Source: Bifidobacterium primatium
GTDB lineage: Bacteria > Actinomycetota > Actinomycetes > Actinomycetales > Bifidobacteriaceae
DNA: 64,000 bases
Assembly (NCBI RefSeq): GCF_002802875.1
Contig: NZ_PEBI01000003.1
Span: 162,297 to 226,296 of the forward strand
Direction of reading: 5' to 3'
Under the pieces are notes generated by a model, which was not told where the DNA came from, made no database searches, and saw nothing but the letters and a program-made list of their open reading frames with translations. Positions 51,463 to 60,979 of the stretch are shown here, piece after piece. The position numbers were made by a program, and so were the translations under genes. Each line of letters opens with the position of its first letter. Position 1 is the first letter of the stretch.

Positions 51463-51549
51463 CATAACGTGTGTGGTTTCAAGGCACGGATCGCGAAGAC
51501 GTACAAAGGTACGTCGAGTGCTCCGCAACGCTGAGAATGCTCCGTTATG
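51463..51549 (-). repeat. Structured repeat 1 downstream of pntB
   Basis: CATAACG (51463-51469) and CGTTATG (51543-51549) form the outer stem; an inner hairpin GACGTAC/GTACGTC (51498-51515, 4-base loop AAAG) is perfect. It aligns along its length with the repeat at 51556-51664, with matching changes on both sides of the outer stem. Confidence 0.65.
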
Positions 51550-51555
51550 CGATGA

Positions 51556-51664
51556 GCAATTGATTGTGTGACGCGTGTGCCATCAAGGCGTGGGAGATGA
51601 AGGCGCACAAAGGCACGTCGAATCTCCCACAACGTGGATGACACTCCGTCACGCAATCAATTCC
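51556..51664 (-). repeat. Structured repeat 2, overlapping the pntB stop codon
   Basis: The arms are 51556-51573 and 51647-51664 (16 of 18 positions pair). A perfect middle stem GTGGGAGAT/ATCTCCCAC (51590-51598 with 51622-51630) encloses an inner loop. The right arm contains the pntB stop codon (51649-51651) and its last codons. Confidence 0.65.
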
Positions 51665-53061
51665 TTGACGGAGGCGATGATGGCCTGCAGCTCCTTCTTC
51701 GCATCGCCGAACAGCATCTGCGTGTTGTCGTTGAAGTACAGCTCGTTTTCGATGCCGGCGTAGCCCTTGCCGCGGCCGCGCTTGATGACAACGACGTTTT
51801 CGGACTTGTCGACGTCGAGGATCGGCATGCCGGAGACCGGGGTGCCGGGCCGACGGGCCGCGGGGTTGGTCACGTCGTTGGCTCCGACCACCAGGGAGAT
51901 GGTGGCGGTGGGGAACTGCGGGTTGATGTCATCGAGGTCGACGAGCTCCTCGTAGGGCACGTTGGCTTCGGCAAGGAGCACGTTCATGTGTCCGGGCATG
52001 CGACCTGCGACGGGGTGGATGGCGTAGGCGACCTCGACGCCGCGGCTCTTGAGCAGTTCGCCGAGGTCGGCGAGCTCGCGCTGGGCCTGGGCCATGGCGA
52101 GGCCGAATCCGGGGACGAAGATGACCTTCTGCGCGTAGACGAGCTGGACGGCGACGTCGTCGGCGGAGGTCTCCTTCATGGTGCCGGTCACGCCGTCGTC
52201 GCCACCGGCGGCGTTGTCGCCGCCGAAACCGCCGGCGAGGACGGAAAGCAGGGGCCGGTTCATGGCCTGGGCCATGAGGATGGAGAGGGTGACGCCGGCC
52301 GCGCCGACGAGGGCGCCGGCGACGATGAGCGCCACGTTGTCGATGGCGAGGCCGGACATGGCCACGGCGGTGCCGGTGCAGGCGTTGAGCACGGAGATGA
52401 CGACCGGCATGTCGGCGCCGCCGATCGGGATGACGAACACGAGGCCGTAGCACAGGGCGAACACGGTGGTCAGGATGGACCACAGGAGTCGCTGCTCGGG
52501 CTGGATGCACAGCATGACGAACGCGGCGATGGTGAGCACGATGAACAGCACGTTCCAGAAGCTCTTGCCGGGGAGCCTGAGGTTCTTGACGAACCTGACG
52601 CCCTGGAGCTTGCCGGCTGCGATGAGCGAGCCGGTGAAGGTGACGGAGCCGATCATGATGCCGAGTCCGGCGGTGATGAGCACGACGAGGGTGGGCAGCT
52701 CCTCGTTGGTGAGGATGTCGTTGAGCGCGACGAGCGCGGCCGCGCCGCCACCGACGGTGTTGAACACGGAGACGAGCTGCGGCATGTCGGTCATCTTGAC
52801 CTTCTTGGCGGAGACGACGCCGGCGACGGCGCCGATGAGGATGCCGACGACGAGCACGATGACCGCGGTGGTGGAGATGAAGCCCTTGACGAAGAGGTGC
52901 ACGAACGCCATGACCACGGCGAACACCATGCCGGTGGCCGAGATCTGGTTGCCCTTGCGGGCGGTCTTAGGCGAGTTCATGAAGTGCAGGCCCATGACGA
53001 ACATGACGGCGGCCAGCAGGTACACGAACCAAGCGACGATATCGATGGGTGCTGCGGTCAT
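51649..53061 (-). CDS. pntB: NAD(P) transhydrogenase subunit beta
   Basis: 470 residues: about nine membrane helices (domain II) followed by the NADP-binding domain III with GYGLAMAQAQ-like and VIVIKRGRG-type motifs (here PGFGLAMAQAQRE and VVVIKRGRGKGYAG). It binds NADP(H) and, with the alpha subunits, uses the proton gradient to make NADPH from NADH. Its ATG overlaps the pntAB stop by one base (TAATG), so expression is coupled. The 3' end lies inside a structured repeat. Confidence 0.96.
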   Translation of the reverse strand: MTAAPIDIVAWFVYLLAAVMFVMGLHFMNSPKTARKGNQISATGMVFAVVMAFVHLFVKGFISTTAVIVLVVGILIGAVAGVVSAKKVKMTDMPQLVSVFNTVGGGAAALVALNDILTNEELPTLVVLITAGLGIMIGSVTFTGSLIAAGKLQGVRFVKNLRLPGKSFWNVLFIVLTIAAFVMLCIQPEQRLLWSILTTVFALCYGLVFVIPIGGADMPVVISVLNACTGTAVAMSGLAIDNVALIVAGALVGAAGVTLSILMAQAMNRPLLSVLAGGFGGDNAAGGDDGVTGTMKETSADDVAVQLVYAQKVIFVPGFGLAMAQAQRELADLGELLKSRGVEVAYAIHPVAGRMPGHMNVLLAEANVPYEELVDLDDINPQFPTATISLVVGANDVTNPAARRPGTPVSGMPILDVDKSENVVVIKRGRGKGYAGIENELYFNDNTQMLFGDAKKELQAIIASVKELIA

Positions 53062-53381
53062 TACTTATCGCCTTCCTTCTGGTCCTTCTTGGAGGGCTTC
53101 GAGCTCTTGAACATCTCCAGCATGCGGTCGGTGACCACATAGCCGCCGACGACATTCATGGTTCCCAGCACGGCGGCGAGGAAGATGAACACGTAGGCGA
53201 GCGGGGTCTGCGCCTCGGCGGCGACGATGACGACGCCGACGATGACGATGCCGTGGATGGAGTTGGCACCCGACATCAGCGGCGTGTGGAGGGTCGCCGG
53301 CACCTTGCCGATGACCTCGATGCCGATGAGCAGGGCGAGGACGAACAGGGTGATCGAGACTACGAGATCGGGCATGATCAC
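53061..53381 (-). CDS. pntAB: NAD(P) transhydrogenase alpha-2 (membrane) subunit
   Basis: 106 residues with three hydrophobic segments, matching the small membrane part of split-alpha transhydrogenases (as in Rhodospirillum-type three-gene sets). It forms part of the proton channel with PntB. It overlaps pntAA by 4 bases (ATGA) and pntB by 1 base. The Lys/Ser-rich C-terminal tail is cytoplasmic. The split into three genes, rather than a fused PntA, is the expected actinobacterial layout. Confidence 0.93.
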   Translation of the reverse strand: MIMPDLVVSITLFVLALLIGIEVIGKVPATLHTPLMSGANSIHGIVIVGVVIVAAEAQTPLAYVFIFLAAVLGTMNVVGGYVVTDRMLEMFKSSKPSKKDQKEGDK

Positions 53382-54538
53382 TTCTCCTCTTCTTCTGTGA
53401 CCGGTTCCGGCGCTTCGACGCGGCCGGCGACGATGAGCGCGTTGTCGAGTTCCTCGGTGAGGTCCATGACGAGCCTGCCGTCGTTCACGAAGTGGGCGAG
53501 CACGTCGGCGACGTTGCGGGCAAGCAGGTTGGATGCCGTGGTGGCGACGCCGCTGGCGAGGTCGGGGGCGCCGATGAGCTGGACGCCGTTGTCGGTGACG
53601 ATGGTCTGGTTGGGCTTGGAGCCGGCCACGTTGCCGCCAAGGTCGCTGGCGGCGCAGTCGACGATCACGGCGCCGCGGTGCAGACCGTCGACGCCCGCCT
53701 GGGTGAGCAGCATCGGGGGCTTGCGTCCGGGAACCTTCGCGGTGGTGATGACGACGTCGAACTCCGCGGCCTTCTTGTCGACGGCGGCCTGCTGTGCGGC
53801 CTGCTCCTCGGCGGTGAGCTGACGGGCGTAGCCGCCCTCGCCCTGACCCTTCGAGAAGTCGAGGCCGAGTTCGAGGAACTTGGCGCCCAGGGACTCCACC
53901 TCGCCCTTGGCGGCGGGTCGCACGTCGTATGCGGTGACGACGGCTCCGAGTCGACGCGCGGTGCCGATGGCCTGAAGTCCGGCGATGCCCGCGCCCAGGA
54001 TGAGCACCTTGGCCGGGCGGATGGTGCCGGCGGCGGTGGTCATCATGGGGAAGAACGAGCCATAGGCGTCTGCGGCCTTGAGCACGGCCTTGTATCCCAT
54101 GACGGAGTTCTGGCTGGTCATCTCGTCCATGGACTGCGCGGAGCTGAGCTGGCGGGGCAGCTTCTCGATGCCCACGCCGACGAGTCCGGCCTTGTCGAGA
54201 CAGTCCACATACTCCTGGTCGGTGAACGACCCGAGCATGCCGATGACCCAGGAGCCCTTGGGCAGGCGGGCGACGAGATCGTCGTCCGGACGTTCTACGA
54301 ATCCGAAGGCCTGCGACTGTGCAATGACCTCATCCTTGGTAACGACCTTGGCTCCTGCCTTGATATAGTCGTCGTCGCTGAATCCTGCGGCATGCCCTGC
54401 GTTGCGTTCGATGACGCAATCGATGGCGGAACGCTTGAGTCGTTTGACGATGTCCGGGGTGAGCGCCACGCGAGACTCATGCCCGCCGGCCTCATTGAAA
54501 ATTCCATAAGTGATGGTCGATTGCGTATCTTCCGCCAC
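53378..54538 (-). CDS. pntAA: NAD(P) transhydrogenase alpha-1 (NAD-binding) subunit
   Basis: 386 residues from a GTG at 54538 with GGGAGG upstream. N-terminal NEAGGHESRVALTPDIVKRL and the Rossmann site VLILGAGIAGLQAIGTARRLG place it in the alanine dehydrogenase/PNT family, domain I. It binds NAD(H) and hands hydride to PntB domain III. It is the first gene of pntAA-pntAB-pntB. The promoter must lie in the 205-base region shared with the divergent acyl-CoA synthetase gene. Confidence 0.95.
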   Translation of the reverse strand: MAEDTQSTITYGIFNEAGGHESRVALTPDIVKRLKRSAIDCVIERNAGHAAGFSDDDYIKAGAKVVTKDEVIAQSQAFGFVERPDDDLVARLPKGSWVIGMLGSFTDQEYVDCLDKAGLVGVGIEKLPRQLSSAQSMDEMTSQNSVMGYKAVLKAADAYGSFFPMMTTAAGTIRPAKVLILGAGIAGLQAIGTARRLGAVVTAYDVRPAAKGEVESLGAKFLELGLDFSKGQGEGGYARQLTAEEQAAQQAAVDKKAAEFDVVITTAKVPGRKPPMLLTQAGVDGLHRGAVIVDCAASDLGGNVAGSKPNQTIVTDNGVQLIGAPDLASGVATTASNLLARNVADVLAHFVNDGRLVMDLTEELDNALIVAGRVEAPEPVTEEEEK

Positions 54539-54743
54539 CTGGTCCTCCCTCGTGTCTTTCCGTAATGGCGGCGCATCAATTCGCGACGCCCCGTCAAGTC
54601 TATATCAAAGTCAACAAATGGCAACAATTGCCCATCATCCGATATATGCGGTGTATGGGCCGGGTCGACGCGCGTCCCTACGGTAGCGTAACGGGAGGCC
54701 CTCCTACTAGAGTGCGTTAGGACTATTGAATGAAGGAGAACTC

Positions 54744-56780
54744 GTGGGTCTTATCGGTTCCGCAAAAAACGCAGTGGCCACCGCGGCGCACCGTGCCGCC
54801 AATCTCGGACGAAACTATCTGGACTACCCCGGCAGCGACGATCTGAACGACGACGGTCTTCCCGACAATCCGACCGCCGGGGAGCCCATCTCCCCCGACG
54901 ACCTTCCCCATGTGGATTACTGGGGGCCGGACTATCCCACCACGACGTACATGGACAACGGCCTGCTTGCGGCCCGCACCGACGGCAACCCCCCGCTCGA
55001 CGAGGGGACCAGCATCTATGATATCTACGCCGACCGTGCCGAACGCATGGGCGACAAGCCGCTGTACACGTTCAAGAGGGACGGCCAGTGGGTGACGAAG
55101 ACCGCCGATGAGACGCTCGCCGACATCCGCATCACCGCGAAGGGTCTGCTGCATTACGGCCTGAAGAAGGGCGATGCCGTGGCGTTCATGTGCCGCACCA
55201 GCTACGAATGGAACATCGTGGATGCGGCGATCATGGCCTGCGGAGGCGTCCTCGCCACCATCTACGACACCGATTCCGGCGAGCAGATCCGCAACATCGC
55301 CAATAACTCCGACGCCCGCCTGCTGATCGTCGAGACCACCGACATGAAGGCGGAGGCCGAGAACGTGCTGCCCCAGTGCCCCACCGTCGAGCACATCGTA
55401 TGCCTCGAGACCGGTGGTCTCGACGAGATCCAGGCCTATGGCGCGTCCGTCTCCGACGCCGTGCTCGACGAGCGCATCGATTCGGTGAAGAAGACCGACC
55501 TGTGCTCCATCGTGTACACGTCCGGCTCCACCGCCGCGCCGAAGGGCGTGGAGATGACGCATGAGCATTACTGCGCCGACGCGTTCAACCTGCGTGACTA
55601 CATGCCCGACCTGCTGCATGACGAGAAGAACACCATCCTGCTGTTCCTGCCGCAGGCGCATTCCTTCGCCCGCGCCATCAACTACATCGTGGTGGCAAGC
55701 TCCCTGCACGTCTACATCGCGCAGGGCATCAGGACGCTGATCTCCGACCTGCAGGTCGCCAGGCCGTCGGTGATGATCGTGGTTCCCCGAGTGTTGGAGA
55801 AGGTGTACAACGCCGCCTCGCAGAAGGCCGGCCACGGCGCCAAGGGCCTGGTGTTCGCCGCCGCCGTCACCGCCGCCCAGGACTACATGAAGGAGGTGGC
55901 CGAAAAGGGCAGGGCGGGAGCGCTCACCAGCGCCCGCCGCGCATCCTTCGACCCCATCGTGTACAAGTCGCTGCGCGATGTGCTGGGTGGACGCGCCCAG
56001 TGGATCGTCTCCGGCGGCGCTCCGCTCGACCCCGAACTGCTTGCGTTCTTCCGCGGCGCCAAGGTTCCGGTGTACGAGGGCTATGGAGCCACCGAGACCA
56101 CCGCGCCATGCGCGTTCAATCCGCTGGGCGTGCCGTTCCGTCAGGGTTCCGTCGGCATCCCGTTCCCCGGGTTCACGCTGCGTATCGCCGAGGACGGCGA
56201 GATTCAGATCAGGGGAGCCTCGGTGTTCCCCCGCTATCACAAGAACGATGAGGCCACGAAGGCGTCGTTCACCGAGGATGGCTGGTTCGTCACCGGCGAC
56301 CTGGGTCGTCTCGACGGCGAGGGATTCCTGTACATCACCGGCCGCAAGAAGGACCTCATCATCACGGCCGGCGGCAAGAACGTTTCCCCCGGTCCGATCG
56401 AGGAGGTCATCCAGCGCTGCGAGATTGTGTCGCAGGCGCTGGTGCTCGGTGACAAGCGTCCGTTCATCTCCGCGCTCATCACCTTGGACGAGGAAGCGCT
56501 GCGCCCGTGGCTGGAGTCCAAGGGGCTCGATCGCGAGATGTCAATGGAGGACGCCGCCGGCAACGCGGCGGTGCGTGCGGAGATTCAGAAATTCGTCGAT
56601 CTGGCGAACGAAGACGTCTCCCGTGCCGAGTCGGTGCGAAAGTTCATTGTGCTTCCCGAGGAGTTCACTCAGGAGAACGGTCTCATGACCGCCTCGATGA
56701 AGGTCATCCGTCCGAAGGTCATCGCCCGGTATGCCACCCTGCTCAACACGCAGATGTACAGGCCTCGCAAGAAGGCGTGA
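54744..56780 (+). CDS. Long-chain acyl-CoA synthetase (AMP-forming, FadD15-like)
   Basis: 678 residues from the GTG at 54744 with AAGGAGAAC just upstream; a TTG at 54726 is in frame but less supported. The ATP/AMP motif is YTSGSTAAPKGVEMTH and the adenylate-binding motif GYGATETTAP; TGDLGRLD and the hinge before GRKKDLI follow, and the C-terminal catalytic Lys region is present. It activates fatty acids to acyl-CoA via acyl-adenylate. The N-terminal ~90 residues are a family-specific extension. A strong terminator follows; it is probably a single-gene unit divergent from pntAA. Confidence 0.92.
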   Translation: MGLIGSAKNAVATAAHRAANLGRNYLDYPGSDDLNDDGLPDNPTAGEPISPDDLPHVDYWGPDYPTTTYMDNGLLAARTDGNPPLDEGTSIYDIYADRAERMGDKPLYTFKRDGQWVTKTADETLADIRITAKGLLHYGLKKGDAVAFMCRTSYEWNIVDAAIMACGGVLATIYDTDSGEQIRNIANNSDARLLIVETTDMKAEAENVLPQCPTVEHIVCLETGGLDEIQAYGASVSDAVLDERIDSVKKTDLCSIVYTSGSTAAPKGVEMTHEHYCADAFNLRDYMPDLLHDEKNTILLFLPQAHSFARAINYIVVASSLHVYIAQGIRTLISDLQVARPSVMIVVPRVLEKVYNAASQKAGHGAKGLVFAAAVTAAQDYMKEVAEKGRAGALTSARRASFDPIVYKSLRDVLGGRAQWIVSGGAPLDPELLAFFRGAKVPVYEGYGATETTAPCAFNPLGVPFRQGSVGIPFPGFTLRIAEDGEIQIRGASVFPRYHKNDEATKASFTEDGWFVTGDLGRLDGEGFLYITGRKKDLIITAGGKNVSPGPIEEVIQRCEIVSQALVLGDKRPFISALITLDEEALRPWLESKGLDREMSMEDAAGNAAVRAEIQKFVDLANEDVSRAESVRKFIVLPEEFTQENGLMTASMKVIRPKVIARYATLLNTQMYRPRKKA

Positions 56781-56811
56781 AAGGCCACGACGACCGACTC
56801 TGATGCTGATC

Positions 56812-56850
56812 GGATAGGACCCCATCCTTTTTCAGGATGGGGTCCTATCC
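56812..56850. terminator. Terminator after the acyl-CoA synthetase gene
   Basis: 17-bp perfect stem (56812-56828 with 56834-56850) with loop TTTTC, between convergent genes. Confidence 0.88.
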
Positions 56851-56905
56851 GTATATTCAGACCTCTATTTGGACCTTACCGAGGTCGCAGCCGCACCCGG
56901 CTGGT

Positions 56906-57937
56906 TCAGCGCTCGAAGGGATAGACCTCGCCCCACTGGGCACGCAGGCCGTCCATGACTCCCATGATGCGCAGCGTCTCCTCATGCGGCATCTCACGGC
57001 ATTCCCGTTCGCCCTCAAGAATGGCCTTGGCGGCGCTGACCACCTGGTATTCGTATCCGGTGATCTGCTCCGGGACCGGAATCGTGTCGACGAGCCGGTG
57101 ATCGGGATCGAACACCTTGACCGCCTCCGGATTGTTGATGTTCTCCACGATGAGGTAGCCTTTGTCGCCCTGGACGATGCCCTGCCTGCTGCCGACCGCC
57201 GTCATGGAGGCGTCGACGACCGCCATCACGCCGTTGTCCAGCCAGAAGGTGGCGCAGAACTGTTCGTCCACTCCCCTGTCGGTGAAGACGCAGCTGCTGG
57301 TGACGCGCGTCGGTTCGGCGTCGGGAAACGCCATGGCGACGAAGTTGATCGGGTAGACGCCGACGTCGAGCAACGCGCCACCCGCCATGGCCGGATCCGT
57401 CATACGCGCCTTGCCTGAGACGGGATACGACAGATTGGCGTATACCTGCCGTGGCTCTCCGATGACGCCGGAGCGAATGGCATCAAGGATGATGGCGCGG
57501 CTCGGCATGTATCGTGTCCAGATCGCCTCCGTGCACAGCAGCTTCGTCTGCCGGGCGACATCCAGCACCTTTTTCGCCTGACCTGTGTTCGCCGTGAACG
57601 ACTTCTCCACCAGCACGTTCTTTCCGGCGAGCATGCATGCGATGGCATGCTGGGCGTGCAGCGCATGCGGCGTGGCGATGTACACCAGGTCGACCTCCGG
57701 GTCGGCGAGCATCGTCTCATAGGCCCCGTATGCCTTGTCGAACCCATACTCGCCGGCGAACTCCACGGCACGGCGTTCGTCGGCGCGGGTGGCCACGGCA
57801 TACGGACGGACCAGCCCGCGATAGCGTTCGTCACGCGCCATGGACCGCAGCGTCCGGGCCATGTGACGGGCGATCCGGCCGCAGCCGAGTATGGCCACGT
57901 TCACCGTTCCCTCGTGCGTTCCGTTGCGCTTGCTCAT
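56906..57937 (-). CDS. Gfo/Idh/MocA-family NAD(P)-dependent oxidoreductase
   Basis: 343 residues with AAAGGAGCCGATC before the ATG. The Rossmann motif is NVAILGCGRIARHMA at the N-terminus; the usual EKP catalytic triplet appears as EKS (VLVEKSFTANT), and DVGVYPINFVAMAF marks the C-terminal domain. Members oxidise or reduce sugars and inositols; the EKS change and overall form resemble the dihydrodiol dehydrogenase-like branch. The substrate is unknown. It is 37 bases downstream of era's end in the same direction. Confidence 0.88.
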   Translation of the reverse strand: MSKRNGTHEGTVNVAILGCGRIARHMARTLRSMARDERYRGLVRPYAVATRADERRAVEFAGEYGFDKAYGAYETMLADPEVDLVYIATPHALHAQHAIACMLAGKNVLVEKSFTANTGQAKKVLDVARQTKLLCTEAIWTRYMPSRAIILDAIRSGVIGEPRQVYANLSYPVSGKARMTDPAMAGGALLDVGVYPINFVAMAFPDAEPTRVTSSCVFTDRGVDEQFCATFWLDNGVMAVVDASMTAVGSRQGIVQGDKGYLIVENINNPEAVKVFDPDHRLVDTIPVPEQITGYEYQVVSAAKAILEGERECREMPHEETLRIMGVMDGLRAQWGEVYPFER

Positions 57938-57974
57938 GATCGGCTCCTTTCTTTCGACGCCGGATATGCGCGGC

Positions 57975-58934
57975 TCAGAAGCCCAGCCTTTCCAGCTTCT
58001 TGGGGTCGGACTGCCATTCCTTGGCGACCTTCACATGCATGTCGAGCTTCGCCTTGCCGCCCACGATGCGGTTGATGGGCGTGCGCAGCTTCTTCCTCAC
58101 CCGCACCAGATGCTCGGCCTTGCGGCCGATGATGATGGGCTTCTGCGAATCACGTTCCACGTAGACCGACACCAGCACCTGCACCTTGGGCTTTGGACCG
58201 TCGTCGGTCTCGTTCCCGGATTCGTCCTCGTCCGGATGGATGATGTCATCCACGACGACGGCGAGGGAGTGAGGCAGCTCATCATCAAGCTCCTCGAGGA
58301 ACGCGCCGCGCACCAGTTCGGCGATGGCCTCCTCCGGGGGCTCTTCGGTGATCTGATCGTCCGGGTACATCTGGGGGCCTTCCGGCATCGCGTCGATGAA
58401 CAGGTGACGTACTTCGTCGAGATTGTCGTGCTCCAGTGCGGAGACCGGCACGATGTCGGTGAAGTTCGCGAATTCGTTGATCTCGATGAGCTTGTCGACC
58501 AGCTGAGAACGGTTGAGTTCGTCGATCTTGGTGACCACGGCGATCAGCGGCACCTTCCATTCGAACACACCGTCGTCGTTCTTCCTGGCGAACTGGCCGC
58601 GCAGGCGACTGAGGATGCGCCTGTCTCCCGGACCGATCTCCTGGTCCGCCGGCAGGAGGAAGGCGATGGCGTCCACTTCGGAGAGCGACTCGTCGACGAT
58701 GTCGTTCAGCCGCTGGCCGAGCAGCGTACGAGGGCGATGAATGCCGGGGGTGTCGACCAGCACAATCTGGGCGTGGTCCGTCGTCAATACGCCGCGGATG
58801 GCCTTACGCGTGGTCTCCGGACGGGATGATGTGATGGCGACGTGGGAGCCGATCAACGCGTTGATCAGTGTTGATTTGCCGACGTTGGGCCGTCCCACGA
58901 CCGCGATGAATCCTGATTTGTAAGCTTCCTGCAT
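57975..58934 (-). CDS. era: Era GTPase
   Basis: 319 residues from the ATG at 58934. G1 is GRPNVGKST, G3 DTPG, G4 TKID; the C-terminal KH RNA-binding domain has PIIIGRKAEHLVRVRKK and PINRIVGGKAKLDMHVKV. Compared with E. coli Era it has an acidic insertion before the KH domain (PDEDESGNETDDGP region). It checks 16S rRNA 3'-end maturation and 30S assembly. TACAGT lies 8 bases before the ATG, so a leaderless message is possible. It closes the rsmE-phoH-ybeY-era group. Confidence 0.96.
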   Translation of the reverse strand: MQEAYKSGFIAVVGRPNVGKSTLINALIGSHVAITSSRPETTRKAIRGVLTTDHAQIVLVDTPGIHRPRTLLGQRLNDIVDESLSEVDAIAFLLPADQEIGPGDRRILSRLRGQFARKNDDGVFEWKVPLIAVVTKIDELNRSQLVDKLIEINEFANFTDIVPVSALEHDNLDEVRHLFIDAMPEGPQMYPDDQITEEPPEEAIAELVRGAFLEELDDELPHSLAVVVDDIIHPDEDESGNETDDGPKPKVQVLVSVYVERDSQKPIIIGRKAEHLVRVRKKLRTPINRIVGGKAKLDMHVKVAKEWQSDPKKLERLGF

Positions 58935-58969
58935 GGAACACCACTGTACCGTGAGGACTATGCAAACCC

Positions 58970-59004
58970 GGTGGCGGCATGGGCGTTCGCACCATGCCGC
59001 CACC
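58970..59004 (-). terminator. Hairpin between the CBS-protein gene and era
   Basis: GGTGGCGGCATG (58970-58981) pairs with CATGCCGCCACC (58993-59004); on the minus strand GGGTTTGC follows. A terminator of moderate strength. Confidence 0.6.
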
Positions 59005-59035
59005 GTCAGCCAACGGCGCCCTTATTTCAATCACG

Positions 59036-60397
59036 TCATTCGGAGTCGGCGTCGCCCTCGTCGGCCGGGGCATCGATGCCGGACGGCGACGCCTTCTCCA
59101 CCAGGATGGTCGAGACCTTCTTGCGCCGGCCGGCGGAATCGACCGCGGTCAGACGCAAGCCATGGGTGTCGGCGTGCGAACCCACGAGCGGCACCTTGCC
59201 CAGGGTCTTGGTCAGCAGGCCATACACCGTGTCGACGTCGTCCTCGTCAAGGTCGATTTCGAAGATCTCCTCGATGTCCGCGATGGATGCACGGGCGGGG
59301 AACCGCCATCGTCCCGGCTCGACCTCTTCGGGTTCGGCCTTCTGCGTACGGTCGTGCTCGTCCTCCAGTTCGCCGACGATCTGTTCGATGGCGTCCTCGA
59401 TGGTGACGAGACCGGCGATTCCGCCGTATTCGTCGACGACGACCGCGACATGCTGGCGCTGGCGCTGCATCTGATGGAACAGGTCGTCGACCGGTTTGGA
59501 TTCGGGAACCAGCAGAGGGTCACGGCTGATCGAGACGACAGCACGGTCGCTTGCGGCCGGATTGAAGGCGACCGCCCGCACGGCGTCCTTCAGATAGGCC
59601 ATGCCGATGAGGTCATCCACGGAATCGCCGATGATGGGCACGCGGGAGAACCCGGAGCGGGAGAACATCTTCAGTACGTTGCCGAGCGTCTCGTCCTTGC
59701 CGATGCAGATCATGTCGGTGCGCGGCACCATGATCTCGCGGGTGAGGGTCTCCGACAGCGTGAGCACGTTGCGCATCATCTCGGAGATCTCCGGATCGAA
59801 GTCGTTGGTCTCCACCAGCCTGTCGATCATGGCGCGGCCCTGTTCGAGGTGGATCTTCTCCAGCTCCTCGTCATCGGACAGCTCGGTCTTGCCGGAGTTG
59901 ATGCCGTTGACCCGTGCGAACGGCGTGAGCCATACGACGAAGGAGACTACCCCGGAATGACGCAGCATGATCTGGATGGGGCGCGACGCCCCGGTGCTGC
60001 GAGGACGGACGAGTATGGACACCACACCGACGACGAGCGCGAACACCAGACCGCATATGAGCGTAAGCCAGATCGGGGCTCCGAGGGCGTCGGCGATGCA
60101 CGCCACCAGCACGCCGTCGAGGATATTGCACACGATGCGGAAGAACGCACAGGACCCCGACGTGGCGAACCGGTCGGAGACGAGCCTCTGAACCCTGTGG
60201 ATGCGGCCCAGCTGCTTCATCTTGTTGAACTGGCTGTCGGTTCCCGTCTGCACCTCGAGGATGAGGTTGTTCAGGCTGGATCTGGTGACCCTTGACACGG
60301 CCCCCTCGGTGGAGGCCATGAGCAGGGAGAACCACACCAGCAGCAGCGACGCCACCGCCAACGCGGCGATCATCGGTATCACGGGGTCCGTCATCAT
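59036..60397 (-). CDS. Hemolysin-family (CNNM/CorC-like) membrane protein with CBS pair
   Basis: 453 residues. The N-terminal CNNM region has about four membrane helices (residues 1-130); the paired CBS domains follow (EIMVPRTDMICIGKDETLGN and HVAVVVDEYGGIAGLVTIED), then a CorC/HlyC-type C-terminal domain. The family is linked to Mg/Co homeostasis; older names call it hemolysin. Location next to ybeY and era, as in many bacteria, suggests a link to ribosome or Mg state. The gap to ybeY is 33 bases. Confidence 0.9.
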   Translation of the reverse strand: MMTDPVIPMIAALAVASLLLVWFSLLMASTEGAVSRVTRSSLNNLILEVQTGTDSQFNKMKQLGRIHRVQRLVSDRFATSGSCAFFRIVCNILDGVLVACIADALGAPIWLTLICGLVFALVVGVVSILVRPRSTGASRPIQIMLRHSGVVSFVVWLTPFARVNGINSGKTELSDDEELEKIHLEQGRAMIDRLVETNDFDPEISEMMRNVLTLSETLTREIMVPRTDMICIGKDETLGNVLKMFSRSGFSRVPIIGDSVDDLIGMAYLKDAVRAVAFNPAASDRAVVSISRDPLLVPESKPVDDLFHQMQRQRQHVAVVVDEYGGIAGLVTIEDAIEQIVGELEDEHDRTQKAEPEEVEPGRWRFPARASIADIEEIFEIDLDEDDVDTVYGLLTKTLGKVPLVGSHADTHGLRLTAVDSAGRRKKVSTILVEKASPSGIDAPADEGDADSE

Positions 60398-60430
60398 AGC
60401 TGATTCACGCTCTTTCGTGGATTGTGCCGC

Positions 60431-60979
60431 TTACCGGCCTGTCTTGGAATCGTCCGGACGATGCTCGGCGTCGTACTGCGCCAGAAGGTCCGGCGCGCCT
60501 TCGGGCAAGCGGACATCGTCGAGCACGCCGGGGCGCAGGGCCAGGAAGGTCAGCAGCAGCTGACGCTGCAGTCCGAACATCTGGCGTTCCTCCGCCGCCG
60601 TGGCGTGGTCGTATCCCAGAAGGTGCAGGGTGCCGTGGATGGTCAGCAGCAGCATCTCCTGGATGGTGGAGTGGCCCGCGGCCCTCGCCTGTTCGCGGGC
60701 CACATACGGGCAGATGACGATGTCGCCGAGCACCCCCTCCGGCAGCATCTTGTCGGTACCGGGGCGCAGCTCGTCCATGGGGAAGCTCATGACGTCGGTG
60801 GGCCCCTCGAGGTTCATCCATCGTTCGTGCAGACGCGCCATGGACGCGGGGTCGTTGAACATGATGGTCAGGTCGGACTGGGTGCTGACCCTCATCTGGT
60901 CGAGCACCCAGACCCCCAGGTCCGAGAAGACCTTGGGGTCGATGGTCCACGGCGTCTCATTCGTGACTTCCACGCTCAT
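60431..60979 (-). CDS. ybeY: Endoribonuclease YbeY (rRNA maturation factor)
   Basis: 182 residues. The metal motif H-x3-H-x5-H is seen as [11 protein letters not shown], and the N-terminal part and DVMSFPMDE match the family. It is a metal-dependent endonuclease needed for 16S rRNA 3'-end processing and quality control. It overlaps phoH by 4 bases (ATGA), so the two are coupled, and is part of the rsmE-HIT-phoH-ybeY-CBS-era gene group. Confidence 0.96.
   Translation of the reverse strand: MSVEVTNETPWTIDPKVFSDLGVWVLDQMRVSTQSDLTIMFNDPASMARLHERWMNLEGPTDVMSFPMDELRPGTDKMLPEGVLGDIVICPYVAREQARAAGHSTIQEMLLLTIHGTLHLLGYDHATAAEERQMFGLQRQLLLTFLALRPGVLDDVRLPEGAPDLLAQYDAEHRPDDSKTGR

Larger units (their letters stand above)
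51324..51648. other. Structured intergenic region between the EamA gene and pntB (325 bases)
   Basis: No gene was seen. It holds two imperfect tandem repeats that each fold into a long hairpin (51463-51549 and 51556-51664, the second overlapping pntB) and a 19-bp perfect hairpin (51409-51452), all detailed as separate entries. Confidence 0.7.

Noticed and set aside
59036..60397. Hemolysin as a virulence factor
   Set aside because: The name is historical; the CNNM plus CBS layout points to ion homeostasis.
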